A DNA stretch of 46,821 nt from Fragilariopsis cylindrus CCMP1102 (lineage: Eukaryota; Bacillariophyta; Bacillariophyceae; Bacillariales; Bacillariaceae): the NCBI GenBank assembly GCA_900095095.1, contig FMBT01000052.1, forward strand, positions 1-46,821, written 5' to 3'. Made by a program: the position numbers and the translations under genes. Shown piece after piece: positions 33,351 to 44,400 of this stretch (its first letter is position 1; the number at the start of each line of letters is the position of its first letter). The notes under the pieces are model-generated. The model worked only from the letters and a program-made list of their open reading frames with translations. It had not been told where the DNA came from and did no database searches.

Positions 33351-33757
33351 GAATGGATTGAAGATGTATGCAATAAGGTCGTTAGAAATAGGTACCCGAC
33401 TAATCATTTCATTCGTTTGCTTTTGAATGAAATGGATTGTTACTTGTATTCTGTTCCTGGGGAGGATCTTAAAGAAAAGGTAAAAATCTTAAACAAAGAA
33501 TTACACAAAACGTTTGCGGATCATTGTGACCTGTTAAAGACAAAAAATCTTGAATATGACACTTACGATTCCACCCTATTGTATAATAAGGACCTACAAT
33601 TGCATTTACAAAGTTTATATTATTACTTCGTATTGAAAAAAATTAATGAAAAATAAAATCATTAAAAATCTCGACGTCCTTCTTTTTAGGCCAAGTATCA
33701 AGATGTTGATGGGTTCGAAGTTCAAAAGATCCCATCGTATTTTTTTAAAGGGGGCTG
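33351..33757 (+). CDS. Small unrecognised ORF or two-exon gene
   Basis: An open frame at 33351-33656 reads from WIEDVCNKVVRNRYPTNHF through NEMDCYLYSVPGEDLKEK to a stop at 33656; the first in-frame ATG is at 33432. A splice alternative is attractive: a donor at 33480 (GAAAAG/GTAAAA) and an acceptor near 33689 (TTTTTAG/GCC) join EDLKEK to AKYQDVDGFEVQKIPSYFF, ending at a TGA at 33757. The spliced second exon reads naturally. The 5' end is unclear, because the frame is open upstream of the ATG only to a TAA at 33348 and the RibD-type gene starts just beyond. No family recognised. It may be a fragment. Confidence 0.35.
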
Positions 33758-34101
33758 AGGGAAACAAAGTAAACAAAGACTGTAGTAGGCTCAATTTAGG
33801 TCATCGAATAATCGTCTAAAATAATTATGCTGTAATAATTATGCCATAAAAACAAGAGGTTCTCCGTATTAAAAAATATTGAACGTACTACGGTACCTGG
33901 TAGTTGATAGTAATTCAAGTACAGTAGTCCTGCACAATTAAGTTAGTACCGTTTTTGTGCGCTGCTCGACACCTGCGAAGGCATCTTTCTATTACAATAG
34001 TCTTCTACGACTTCACTCTATTACAAGCAGAGCAGAAAGACCGTTGGAAACAATCGACACTTGTACATAACTCCCCAAGGGAAAATATAATAACATCGAA
34101 A
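33758..34101. promoter_or_regulatory. Calmodulin upstream region
   Basis: About 340 bp before the calmodulin ATG. It contains a GTACAGTA motif at 33919-33926 and a GTAC-rich stretch, TACTACGGTACC, near 33887. Confidence 0.4.
33919..33926 (+). promoter_or_regulatory. GTACAGTA motif upstream of calmodulin
   Basis: Exact octamer, 176 bp before the calmodulin start codon. Confidence 0.35.
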
Positions 34102-35042
34102 ATGGCAGATCAATACACAGAAGAGCAAATAGCCGAATTCAAAGAGGCCTTCTCAATATTCGACCGCGATGGAGATGGTGCGTTTTAGGTAGCTTACTGC
34201 TGTAATTGATTCGTGTGTTTGGCTTCTTTGAATCCTAATCAGTTGAAGGGGGTTCCGGGGGGGGGGGGGGTTCACTGCAAAGAGGCAGTCATCATTGATC
34301 CAGAAAACTCTTCCATAGAACAAACATAGATTTGATCTTCGCAGCCACTTCGATTATCATCATCCAACTTACGTTCTTGTCTTTCTTTATTATTTGTCAA
34401 TTTTTAGGAACAATTGATAGCGAAGAGCTTGGGACTGTCATGAGATCCTTAGGAAACCAGCCAACAGAAGAAGAGGTTGAGGATATGATCCGAGAGGTAA
34501 GTTGTTGAAGTTAGGTGGGGACTCTAAATTCATTTTTTACTACTGCGCCTTCGGCCAAATATTGTGCGATATAGCTATTCCAATACATATGTCGGTATCG
34601 CCACGAGCTCTCCCCCTTCCTCTCCATCATCCATGCGTCAAACCCAACGACTCAATGTTAATTAATTTACTGGCCCTTTTATACTATTTTTGTTGCTGTT
34701 GTTGGTGGTGGTGGTGATCGCCGTGCTCATATTGTTTATATTGTTGACCAACCTCAGGCGGATACAGATGGGAACGGAACTATCGATTTTATGGAGTTCA
34801 TTGAAATGATGCCGAGACAAGAACGAGATGACAATGCCGAAGAAGAAATGATAGAAGCTTTTCGGATTTTCGATACGGATGGTGATGGGTCGATCACAGC
34901 TGATGAATTGCGACAAATATTTAACAACCTAGGAGAAAAACTGACAGACGAAGAGATCTCCGATATGATCAAAGAGGCAGATACTGATGGGGATGGCGAA
35001 ATCAATTATCAGGAATTTGTAAGAATGATGTTTCAGAATTAA
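34102..35042 (+). CDS. Calmodulin
   Basis: A Ca2+ sensor of 149 residues. Exons: 34102-34177, 34408-34496 and 34758-35042. It begins [20 protein letters not shown]. All four EF-hand loops have complete ligand patterns: [36 protein letters not shown] and [12 protein letters not shown]. The conserved LGTVMRSLG and [19 protein letters not shown] helices are present. Some positions differ from canonical calmodulin ([36 protein letters not shown] end), so it could be a second, divergent isoform. The first intron splits the first EF loop after GDG and contains a G14 tract (34257-34270); the second has a GTTGTTGGTGG run. The start is the only suitable ATG. Confidence 0.95.
34257..34270. repeat. G14 homopolymer tract in calmodulin intron 1
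   Basis: Fourteen consecutive G, preceded by GGGGGTTCC, inside the intron 34178-34407. Confidence 0.95.
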
Positions 35043-35511
35043 CAAGAAAGAATAGGGACGTCGTTTGGAGCAGGGATTAACTTATCTGCTAGGGAAAGAA
35101 AAGCGTAGCGGTTTTGTTTTCAACGCAATCCCCAAAAGTAAGATCCCTCACTTTATCTATTATTACGTAATTAATATAACTATAAATAAACGTTGCTACA
35201 ATGGATGGGGCTTTCAATAGGCAGTAAAAAATGGTTCTATATTTTGATATTCTTTAGAGTGTGTTGTCGGGTCGTATTATGCTTCTCCATCGTTTTGACA
35301 AATTATGTTGCACAAAATATATTGTCATTAACTTGATGGCCTACACTGTACACAGCACAGTGTACATATTACTTGTATTTGGTAGATTGGATGTATAGCT
35401 CTCTAGCTAGAACTGAAGTATTTATTAACAGTCGTCATTGTACTTTTATCTTCTTCCTCTTAAATTATGATGTCGACGTTGGAGAAGATGAAAGGATTTC
35501 AATGTTCAACT
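35043..35511. other. Convergent intergenic region with a hairpin-like inverted repeat
   Basis: 470 bp between the calmodulin and TLC-like genes. Near 35342-35365 the arms TACACTGT and ACAGTGTA are separated by seven bases; a 3'-end or terminator-like role is possible but unproven. The remainder is AT-rich. Confidence 0.4.
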
Positions 35512-36964
35512 TTAGAGTAACCCGACCTTTTCGAGCTCCTCCTTTCCAACTCTTGCAATTTCGGCTAACCAAATAATTTGAAGAAGACTCAAAATCGACA
35601 AAGATAGGAATGTGAAACGGAACCACATCTTGTGTCTTATCATTCTTGGATCAGATCCACTAAGCGCGTTCCATGCATCCCTACAGTAGTAATAACTCAC
35701 TGTAGACCACATGAATACTCTGCAAATGACAAAAAAGGCAGCAAAAATACCTCCCAAAAATACCTTGACCATCGGGAATGCATCAGCGAGTCCCTTTGTG
35801 TGTGTGTGTGTGTGCGTTAGTGAGAGATAAGAGAGAGATATGTATGTTATAATTAGTACAACTTATTCTCCCTTAAGAAGATTCTTCCTTAAGAAGGACG
35901 AGAATTTACCACTAGGCTTGCGAAAAAATAGGTAGAACACTAGTATATTATATAACTCTTACTTACAACTACGCCATGTTCGTCATCAAAGTTTGCCAGC
36001 AAACAAAGTACTTCGAGTAAAAGAAGACATGTAAGTGCACTTTCATTTAAGATGGAAACAGCTCCACATGTAGAAAGAAAGAAACACACACACACACGCA
36101 AAATCAGAACTCACCACCAGTACTGATCTCAGAGACACCAAAATAAAATAAAACGTAAAAATGAGCATTGCCTTGAAGTGCTCCCCACTTGAATTTAATA
36201 GATAGATTGATATACGAACAATAATTCATTAGCAGAGCGTGGGTTTTTTTTTTTTTTCACAAAGATGAAAGACATAATTAGCTGCATACAAAAACAAAAC
36301 AAAATCTCACCGTAGTAAATAGCGTCAGTATATGATGGATTATAAAGATTATTCCATCATTCCAAGCAATAGTATCATAAGTATTCTTCAATTGATAGGC
36401 GACGAAAAAAAGAGCAATACGTTGAGCCTCTGGTTGATAAGTGAACATTCGTCCTTCGAAGGCGACGGGCATAGCATTTTTTCGTCGTCGGAGGGTCGCG
36501 TCAACCATATCATTGACCACATGTCGTGCATTCCATCCAAGAATAGCGACAACGAAACAACTAAAGGCATCTACACCAATGTGACGAGATAATATGTTTC
36601 GATTGGTCGCGTCATCTAATATTGGGTGAGCATCCTATGAGATGAAGAAATTAAAGCACAGCAAATAAAGACGTGAATGTGAATATGAATGTGAATTGTA
36701 TTGTTGCGTAGAGGAATTAGATGGGATAACAAATGTATACATGTACAAGTGTACAAGGACACTACTTCTCTTTCGCACCTTGATTGATGTAAAAAATAGC
36801 CGCAATGACATTTCAATTCCTATAAGAAATAAGATGATAACTGCACCCGTACTGAATTGAGACGCATTACTTGGAATTTCACCACCAGAAAAGGATTCTA
36901 CAGAAAACAGGAATAAGCTGCGGCTTTTTACCGGCTCAACTGATTTGGTATCTCCTTTACACAT
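35512..36964 (-). CDS. TLC-domain-like multi-span membrane protein
   Basis: Exons: 36964-36779, 36634-36311, 36187-36115, 36061-35967 and 35793-35512. They join in frame at GT..AG introns to give 319 residues. Hydrophobic segments include GAVIILFLIGIEMSLRLFF, IGVDAFSCFVVAILGW, IALFFVAYQLKNTYDTIAW, GIIFIIHHILTLFTT, GNAHFYVLFYFGVSEIST, ALTCLLLLEVLCLLANF, VFLGGIFAAFFVICRVFMW and FTFLSLSILSLLQIIWLAE. The HHILT pair of histidines, followed by FYFGVSEIST and a late FxxxRxxxW helix, matches the TRAM-LAG1-CLN8 pattern of TLCD-type proteins and ceramide synthases. Without the ceramide synthase LAG1 motif, the TLCD type (membrane lipid homeostasis) is more likely. It probably sits in the ER or another endomembrane. 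The last intron includes a GT microsatellite (about 35798-35815). Exact substrate unknown. Confidence 0.75.
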
Positions 36965-37147
36965 TATGTTGTTGTAAGTATCGAACAGGTGATTTTTTCT
37001 GTGTTCGTTTTTGGATTTATCTTTAGTATGGATGAATTTGAAGTTTGTTTAACTTTTTTTGTAAATCGTGTTGCACCGTACTACGAATTTGATGCTGCAA
37101 CAATGCCAAGAAACAACAAAATTAAATTTTAGAATACCATGTACGAA

Positions 37148-37155
37148 GTACAGTA
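37148..37155 (+). promoter_or_regulatory. GTACAGTA motif upstream of the TLC-like gene
   Basis: Exact octamer on the + strand, 184 bp upstream of a minus-strand start, in the opposite orientation to those of the + strand genes. Confidence 0.3.
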
Positions 37156-37894
37156 AGCAAAACTCCTATCTATCGGCGCTATTGGCAATTATTGATGACG
37201 TAGCAAACACGCATAAAAAAAATCGAATCTTAAACAAAAATACTAAAATTGTAAAAACCAAGTTAGATTCATCCAATTGAAAAGTCACTTCGAGTACATA
37301 TTAGAGTTGTGTTGGAAATTACTTCAAGTTAAAGTGTAGCTGTAAGTAAGTAGACAACAACAGAATCAAATTTTCTCAATCCTCCATCACTAAGATAAGC
37401 ACTGAGCAAAAGTCGGTTGCAATGTTCGAATGAAGATGAGGGAAATTTGTTGTGGTCTAATTTGGTCTTCTTCTGATGTGATGGTGTGACTGAAAACATA
37501 GATTTTATCTGACAAATCACAAGAGGAGCATGAGAGAGGAGTAGCAATACATAGATAATGAATAAACAGTAAATGCAATATACACTGCTGTATTTCTCTC
37601 TATTACTACTATTATTATCATTGTTATTATTACTACTGTTTATTTTTGTTGTTAGTAGTCCATTAGAATGGGTCCCATCGTTGACAAAGGTGTACTACTT
37701 GGTGTACACTTGGCATATCTTTGATGATATTATGATACGCCTTCTTTAAGATTAGCATAGATTTTGTAGAGTAGTATAGGTCCTGCAAAATCAACAAGTT
37801 CTGCACATACATCTACTAGACAATTGACTGGATGCTGATGTTGTCTATAATAGGGCTTGTGGGCCATTTCAGTGATAAACACACCATCTTGTTA

Positions 37895-37908
37895 CCCCCC
37901 CCCCCCCC
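37895..37908. repeat. C14 homopolymer tract
   Basis: Fourteen consecutive C in intergenic DNA. Confidence 0.95.
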
Positions 37909-38350
37909 ATTGTGATCAAAAATGGACTACATGAAACCTCCATTTTACTGGTCAATCCTACATAAATTGAAATCTACAAAGTAAGGAGAGTGGTGTTTTC
38001 ATTACTTCCAGGTTATAAAAGGTTATTGCAATTTCGTTTACAGGAGCACCAGGAATAACGGAATCACTACGGTCACTTTATCACAATATTTCTCACTACG
38101 TCCACAGTCATTATATCATTATATTGTCCTTTAAGATGACGCAAATTTAGGCAACAGATTTGCCACAAATTGTTTCTAATGTGCAACTACAACAATCAAT
38201 TATGCAGAACAGCACATTTAGCCAGTAAGGTACAGCACAGTAAAAGAAATTTAGAGATAAAAATTATATTATATCAAATCATACCATACAGATCACATCA
38301 TCATGAAACTAAGAGCAGATGTATCATAAGTCATAGATACTATGAATCAA

Positions 38351-40320
38351 CTAGGGATAATCATCTCTGTTGCTACTCCGATCTTCGTAGCCTCCTCGAC
38401 CTCCACGATAATCATCCGTAGGAGCTCGATCCCCTCTACGCCCGTGTCCTTGAGGAGATCCTCTTCTATCGTAGTCATTCCTGTAACCTCTATCGGACCG
38501 AGCAGGTGACCTTCCTCCCTACAAAAAGTATAGTGTTGATAAGAAAGACGATAACAATGGTAAGCTTCTTCGAATGTATATTTCACATCTTACGTGCAAT
38601 TATTCAATAAAGATAAAAAGGTTGATATAATAACAATAAACACTTACGCGTGGCGGCTGTACCGGTGAACGACTTCGAGAACGACTACTACGTCGAGAGC
38701 CCCCACGATAACCACCACGATCAGGAGACCCCCCACGATAACCACCGCGATCAGGAGAACGATCACGAGGACCACGGAAGTCATCTCGATCGCGTCCTCC
38801 TCCACGGAAGTCATCTCGACCACGTCCTCGATCATCATTGTATCTATCTCCTCCTCCCCGACCATCATGATAATCTCGATCCCGATCCCCCCCGCGATCT
38901 CCACGATCACCACCACGATGGTCCGGAGGAGCACCCCTATCACGACGATCATCGCGATTACGATCATCACGATGTCTATTTCCCCCGCGACGATCATCAC
39001 GGTATCTACTACCGCCTCGTCGACCACCATTATCATCGGGTCGTTGACGGGCCACATACTCGACCGTCAACACGCTCTGTTCGAGACGTCCACCGTTGGT
39101 AGCGTCCTTAGCCTTAGTAGCTTCATCGATGGTTCGGAACTGCACAAAAGCGTAGTTTCTTTTCATATCAATTCTCACCATTTCTCCAAATGGTTCAAAT
39201 AACATCTTAAGATCTTCTCGTTTGGTTGTTTCCTCCGAGAAATTCACCTTACAACGAGGAGTAGGGAAGAAGGAATCATTTAGATTTTAAAGTTAGTCAA
39301 CACGAAAAAGGATTAGTAAAAAATGCATAAAATATGTTCAATACTTATACATTAAAAATATACATCCTGTATTTTTACGTACCACAAAGAGAGTATCAGA
39401 GGGCTTAATGTTCTTGCGACGGTCATCCTCCTTCCGTTTGACCCTTCCGTCACCTCTAGCAAACTCAGCTCGCAAAGCATTTGAAACTTTTCCAATCTCC
39501 CTAGACATAGAGTAGAAGTCAGTGATGAGTGGTGAATGGTGAGTAGTATATTTGTTGTAATGAGTGATGAATGGAATTGATAATAATTCGGCGATTTGAA
39601 GTTTTCGCAAATCACAGAATGAAGAAGAAGGAAGAGTATGATGGGACAGGAGAAGAAGTTGGTCAGATAAAGTTAGTCCATGAAGGGAGGATGGATAGTA
39701 TTCGTATGATAGGAAGGAGGGAAAGTGGATGAAGAAAGAAACATTGGATGAAATTGTTTTAAATATCGGGTTGGACGGAAGACGAAGAATGGCGAAAAGC
39801 GAAGGGTGCGTAGTTTTTCACCAAAGTATATCCAATAATGATGTGGGGATGTTTGGTAGATTAGGATCGATTCAATTCACTCGTTCACACTCTTTCTTCA
39901 CTACTCAAAACACGTAGAAGACATATCTGGCGTTCTTCTTGCTTACATTCCGCTGATGGCCGCAACGAAGCGCTCCGCGTTGTCTTTATCTGTCGCATCA
40001 ACTGCATCCTTCAAGAAAACGAAACAGTAACCCCGTTTCTGGTCGAGACGGTCTACGGGGATAGGGCGGAATGCATCCTGGTCAGCACTGGGTGTAGCGA
40101 TGCTCATTGGTGCATGGAAGATATTCATAATATCGTCAGCCGAAAAGTTGTCCTTCAAATTTCCAAGGAATACTGGTCTCATCGCAGCGCCACCAACGAT
40201 ACTGTCGGTGGTCGCCTCTTCTCCAGCATCCTGCTTAGCCGATGCATTGGCTACGTCATCATCAGTGGTGACGTCTTTCTGACCACTGATAGTCGGATCT
40301 TGGGCAGGAGCAGCTTCCAT
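38351..40320 (-). CDS. Two-RRM RNA-binding protein with RGG/RD/SR-rich tail
   Basis: Exons: 40320-39947, 39500-39383, 39247-38648 and 38518-38351, in frame, 419 residues. RRM1 (about residues 50-125) has RNP2 VFLGNL and RNP1 RGYCFVFL. A basic linker follows (RGDGRVKRKEDDRRKN). RRM2 (about residues 155-225) has RNP2 LFVVNF and RNP1 RNYAFVQF, with EDLKMLFEPFGEMVRIDMKR. The rest is low-complexity: RDDRR, RGGDRGDRGG and SPDRGGYRGG repeats, then SRRSSRSRSRSPVQPP. This layout is that of an SR/RGG splicing or mRNA-binding factor, expected in the nucleus. RRM1 has a long insertion between RNP2 and RNP1. The intron separating the RRMs is long (446 nt), and the local ATG before its acceptor (MSREIGKV, 39508) could be mistaken for a start. 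GTACAGTA motifs lie 79 and 249 bp upstream. Confidence 0.9.
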
Positions 40321-40907
40321 ATTGATCTTAATTTTCTTTTTAACTTAATTTGAGAAGCAAGAAAGACATACAGTAACACATGAGTTTACCCGGGCTGTTA
40401 CTGTACGTTCAGCATTGAATGCTGTACACTGGATACTGCATCTGTTGGTAACTTACCAGTATTTTAGTCTTAAATCTGGCTTAAAAAAAATCGCGCATCC
40501 TCCCTACCGCACAATAACCATACAGTAGCGCAGGACTCAACTTTGTACGGTGTCCTAATTTAGCTACAGTACAGTACCGCCAGTAATAATGACAAAATAT
40601 AACACAAAACACTTTCAACACAAATTAAAAATAACATTGGAGTTTAATCATTGTACGTTTCACAGACAATCGATGATTGGTGAAACAGGATTATAATAGT
40701 CTTACTCTTCGGTCTTGTAAGATTCTATTAAAGCTGGAAGGGTTGATACTCTTGACCCTTATATTGAAAGACTACTCACGGTTGTTCTACCAGGATATCT
40801 AACCCCTTCTTGTCAGCGAAACTTCCGTAGAAGAATGGCGTAACTTTCTGTAGATATATCTATAGTAACGTCGTACGATACTAACGATGATGTTCAAACG
40901 CAAAAGT
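40321..40907. promoter_or_regulatory. Region between the RRM gene and the retrotransposon LTR
   Basis: 587 bp that must hold the RRM gene promoter. It has TACTGTAC at 40399-40406 (the reverse complement of GTACAGTA), GTACAGTAC at 40569-40577 and an AACTTACCAG stretch near 40450. No coding signal. Its right limit is the proposed LTR edge. Confidence 0.45.
40569..40577 (+). promoter_or_regulatory. GTACAGTAC motif upstream of the RRM gene
   Basis: Exact nonamer inside TACAGTACAGTACC, 249 bp upstream of the minus-strand start; a second, inverted octamer is at 40399-40406. Confidence 0.35.
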
Positions 40908-41454
40908 TGTTATTAACACACTTGTTTATTTAGTCTATGGTTATTACAATTTCTCAACAATAAAAGACAGTAATTGTTCATTTCTCGTAATCGAGGTAAT
41001 TCTGCTCTTTTCTTCGTATTTTAGTATTGCGGTTTCCAGTAACCCTGCATACAACTTTCTGTTCCTAACTCACTTCGCCTCAATGCATATATATCGCATT
41101 AGCGGTTCAAAGGTGGACATCGACATCTGTTCGACTTCCATATGTATAACACTCTTCATAATCGTGTTCTATGTATTCGGACACTCTTCCTAATCGTGTT
41201 CCGATTTGTATAAATATACCTAAGCACTTCTCTTATTTGCGCTCGGTTCCAATTGCTTCGACAACGGCTTCGACAAGGTCACTTCAACTCCAACAGTACG
41301 ATGTTGGCTTTTAGCTAACTTTCGGTTCTCTTTTATCTCAATAATGCATACACGTGCATTTCTCCTCACTAATCTGATCGCGCTTGTATTTCTACTCCGC
41401 GGGGCTTATGTACGACATATGACTCCTACATCGAGTACTATGTATAATTTAACA
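40908..41454 (-). repeat. 3' LTR of the copia-like element (proposed)
   Basis: On the minus strand the polypurine-like AATGGGGAG is followed at once by TGTTAAATTATACATAG, a typical LTR start. The proposed other end, GTGTTAATAACA, makes a TGTTA..TAACA terminal pair and gives 547 bp. Inside (minus strand) are a TATA-like GGTATATTTATAC (41208-41220), an AATAAA near the 3' end and a 21-bp direct repeat at 41149-41169 and 41181-41201. The last codons of the pol ORF (TGT TAA) overlap the LTR start. The left edge is inferred, since the other LTR is outside the window. Confidence 0.6.
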
Positions 41455-44400
41455 CTCCCCATTGGTCGTAACGATTTCTGCTAACTCTGATTCAGTAATG
41501 TGACGATCGACTTCTAATGTATCATCAAAATATAACGCGGCCGTGTTACCTCCAAAATGAAAGATTGGGCGGATCAATTCGTACGTACTTTGATAACCCC
41601 AATGTTTCGTAAGTATATCTGCAATATTACTTTCCGATTTAATATGTTGCAGATTAATGAAACCACTTGCAATTAAGCTTCTAACAAAGTGAAATGACAG
41701 AATGTTATGTCGTTTATGTAACTTTGCGTCCGGTATGGTTGCACTATTGATCATCGCGTCATTGTCTCCCCATGCGTAGTCTTCATCTCCTACTGGTACT
41801 CCAAGGTATCGTAGATACTGTCGGTGATCAATGATCTGTTCGAAACAGGTTCGACATGCCAGGAATTCAGATCCGTACGTTGCGGTTTCCGTGGTAGATT
41901 GTTTCTTGGAATACCAATCAACGGGAGTCTTGTTGTAGAAGTGAACTACACCTGTAACTGCTTTTCCTGATAGTACGTCATGCATTAGATTTGCATCGAA
42001 GTAATGGGTCAAAACGATTCGTTTTCCCAGTGGAGTTGGTGCATCTTTAGGGATGTCTTCAGTTGGGTTTCCATATACAGAATGGCTCCAATCGTAGGGT
42101 GGCATTGGTGGAATACCGGAATAGTCTGGTTCATCAACTCGAAACCGTAGTTTGAAATGCCTGAACTTGCATAAGAATCCGTAGATACGCTTGATTCTTT
42201 CAAGATGTCCCTTTCGTGGTTGCGCTCTAAAGCTTGATAAGCTCATTACTGCGGATTGTATATCCCATCGTCCAATAGAGATTGCCCATTGCATAGCTCC
42301 TATTAATGATTGATATATTTCAATACCGTCTTGGTCAAGAAACTCGGTTACATCAAGTTCTGGATGGTCTCCCTTCACTAGCGGTGATCTGTGCTTCTGG
42401 TTAGGCAATTCCTTGAAATATTGCTTGTAGGCATCTTCCATCTTGTCTATGTACCGGCTTGGGTCCATACATAATACTCCATCAGAGTCTCTCTCAAATC
42501 CACAACCTAAGTGGAAGTTAACTTCTCCTGAACCTTTCAGTTTGAAGTTGTACGGTGCTGACGACAGCTGGTTTAGGAACTCCCTAGGATTCTCCATAAC
42601 AATGCATAGGTCATCAACATATGTGGCCACATATTCGTACACGTCTCTTGTAGGACATTTTCTCATGAAAATACTTGATTCTGCTTTGGATGGGTAGAAT
42701 CCTAGGTCGCGTAGACAATCAGATAGCAAAATGTTGAATGCTTTTCCGCTAAGTCTTAATCCGTAAAGAGCCTTATCGATGATAAGAAGGTTTCCTTGTA
42801 GCTCCCCAAATTCTGGCCCTGCTTTGATGCATACCTTTTCGGTGGTCTTTGCTTCAAGATAAGCATTTCCAATATCAGTAGCCCATGGGGTCATGCCGTT
42901 AAGTTCTCCTAAGAATATGCATGTACGTAATCCGCGTAATGAAACAACACCTGAGTAAACAGATTCGAGTGGCGTATCCGTTAGGTTACCATTAGCTACA
43001 ACTCGAGCTTTATGCCTGCCATCGTGTTTCACATCAAAGATAGTATGAACTTTGATCTTGCGATAACCTTCTGGTATCTTTGCATCATGGAATTCTCCCT
43101 TGTTCTTGAATACTGCATAATCCGTTAATTGTGCATGTTCCAATACATTTGCTTCTTGCCATTTATGATTACCGTTCCTTTCGTCAAACTCAAGGGCTTC
43201 CTTGTAGTTACGCGGTATAGAGAATCCATACTTGTACTTAGGAGTAACACGGAAGGATCGTAGCTTGGCTTGTTTCACAAGTCGTCGAATATGCTTATCT
43301 CGGTTAGCAATTCTTTTAAAGCGTTTCCATCCTTCCAATTCGAGTAGGTCAAATTTCTTGGCATAGATAGCAAGATCAACAGGAATGTCCTTAGCAAGGA
43401 AGTCCAATGGTTCAACCGAAATTGCTCCCGTTTCCCAAGCTGTTCTGACGTTGTAGTCACTCCCCATTCTATCCTTGTGTCCCACAGGAGTATGTACGTG
43501 TCCTAAGATAGTACGAAATTTCCAATGATGTCCGTCTTCATTGTTCTGTTCTCTTTCGATGTAGTCCAGAATTTCGTTGTACGACATGATGTCTTCTTGG
43601 GAACTGTGATCATAGTTTAGCTTGAACTTGATTAGATTCATATCCTTTTCAACTTTGCCTTCAAAGTCTTTGATAAGTTCTACAACTCGTGCTCTATTAA
43701 CTTCACCTCTCTCGTCGGGTTTGGTTAGGAAAACTCTTCCTACTAGATCACTTGGTGGGGGCGCTATTGCTACCAACGGTTTGCCGTCGTCTCCGAGTAT
43801 CGCGTTGCCATTTTCGTCTTTAAGAGGAAACTCAAATTCTTTTCCCAAAAGATATTCATTCTCCCCATTTTCTCGAAGATAGACAAATGAATCTAGCTGT
43901 TCCTTGATAGATGTGTCACGTTGCTTGAGGACTTGTTGACGAGTTGCGGTAGACGGCTGTGGGTTGGTGGGATGGTTGATATCAGTATTATTGACTTGGG
44001 TCAATAGTGTGGTAACTCCTTTAACGTTTAAGTTTTGAAGGGGTTTATGTCGTGAACTACGTCGTAAACCTTTATCCTTAGTTTTATCCAGAGGATTTAA
44101 GTCGCTTAAACGCTTCTGTTTTACATGACGTTGTGGTCCAGTAGGAGATGCACGTTTTGGCGACGCCGTTTTAAAATGACCAGTCTGCTGTTCATTCGAG
44201 TCGTTAAATCTTGCATCTAATTCTGCCTGGAGTTGAATTTCGATATCCTTGGATATTGCTGATTCATCAAAATCGTTAAAAGTATTTCCCGAGGTTACTT
44301 CTTTTAACTTATTGTTAGCAATATCTTCTGCCGGAGAAAGGATATTTTCAACATTGAATAGATCTTTGTCTACCGTGACAGGATCTTCGCGTAGGTTCTT

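Larger units (their letters stand above)
36965..38350. other. Intergenic region between the TLC-like and RRM genes
   Basis: 1.4 kb with no supported gene. It holds GTACAGTA at 37148-37155 (184 bp upstream of the TLC-like start), an ATT-rich microsatellite near 37600-37650 and a C14 tract at 37895-37908. Short ORFs in it have no recognisable features. Confidence 0.45.

Noticed and set aside
35798-35815. GT-repeat as a possible regulatory site
   Set aside because: It is the polypyrimidine side of a TLC-like gene intron and an ordinary dinucleotide microsatellite.
38650-39202. His/Asp-rich and Ile/Thr-rich ORFs opposite the RRM gene
   Set aside because: Antisense shadows of the RGG/RD repeat tail; the minus-strand gene has RRMs and matching splice sites.
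39338-39610. Separate gene starting MSREIGKV near 39508
   Set aside because: The acceptor just after this ATG joins in frame to the first RRM exon ending at 39947, giving one two-RRM protein.
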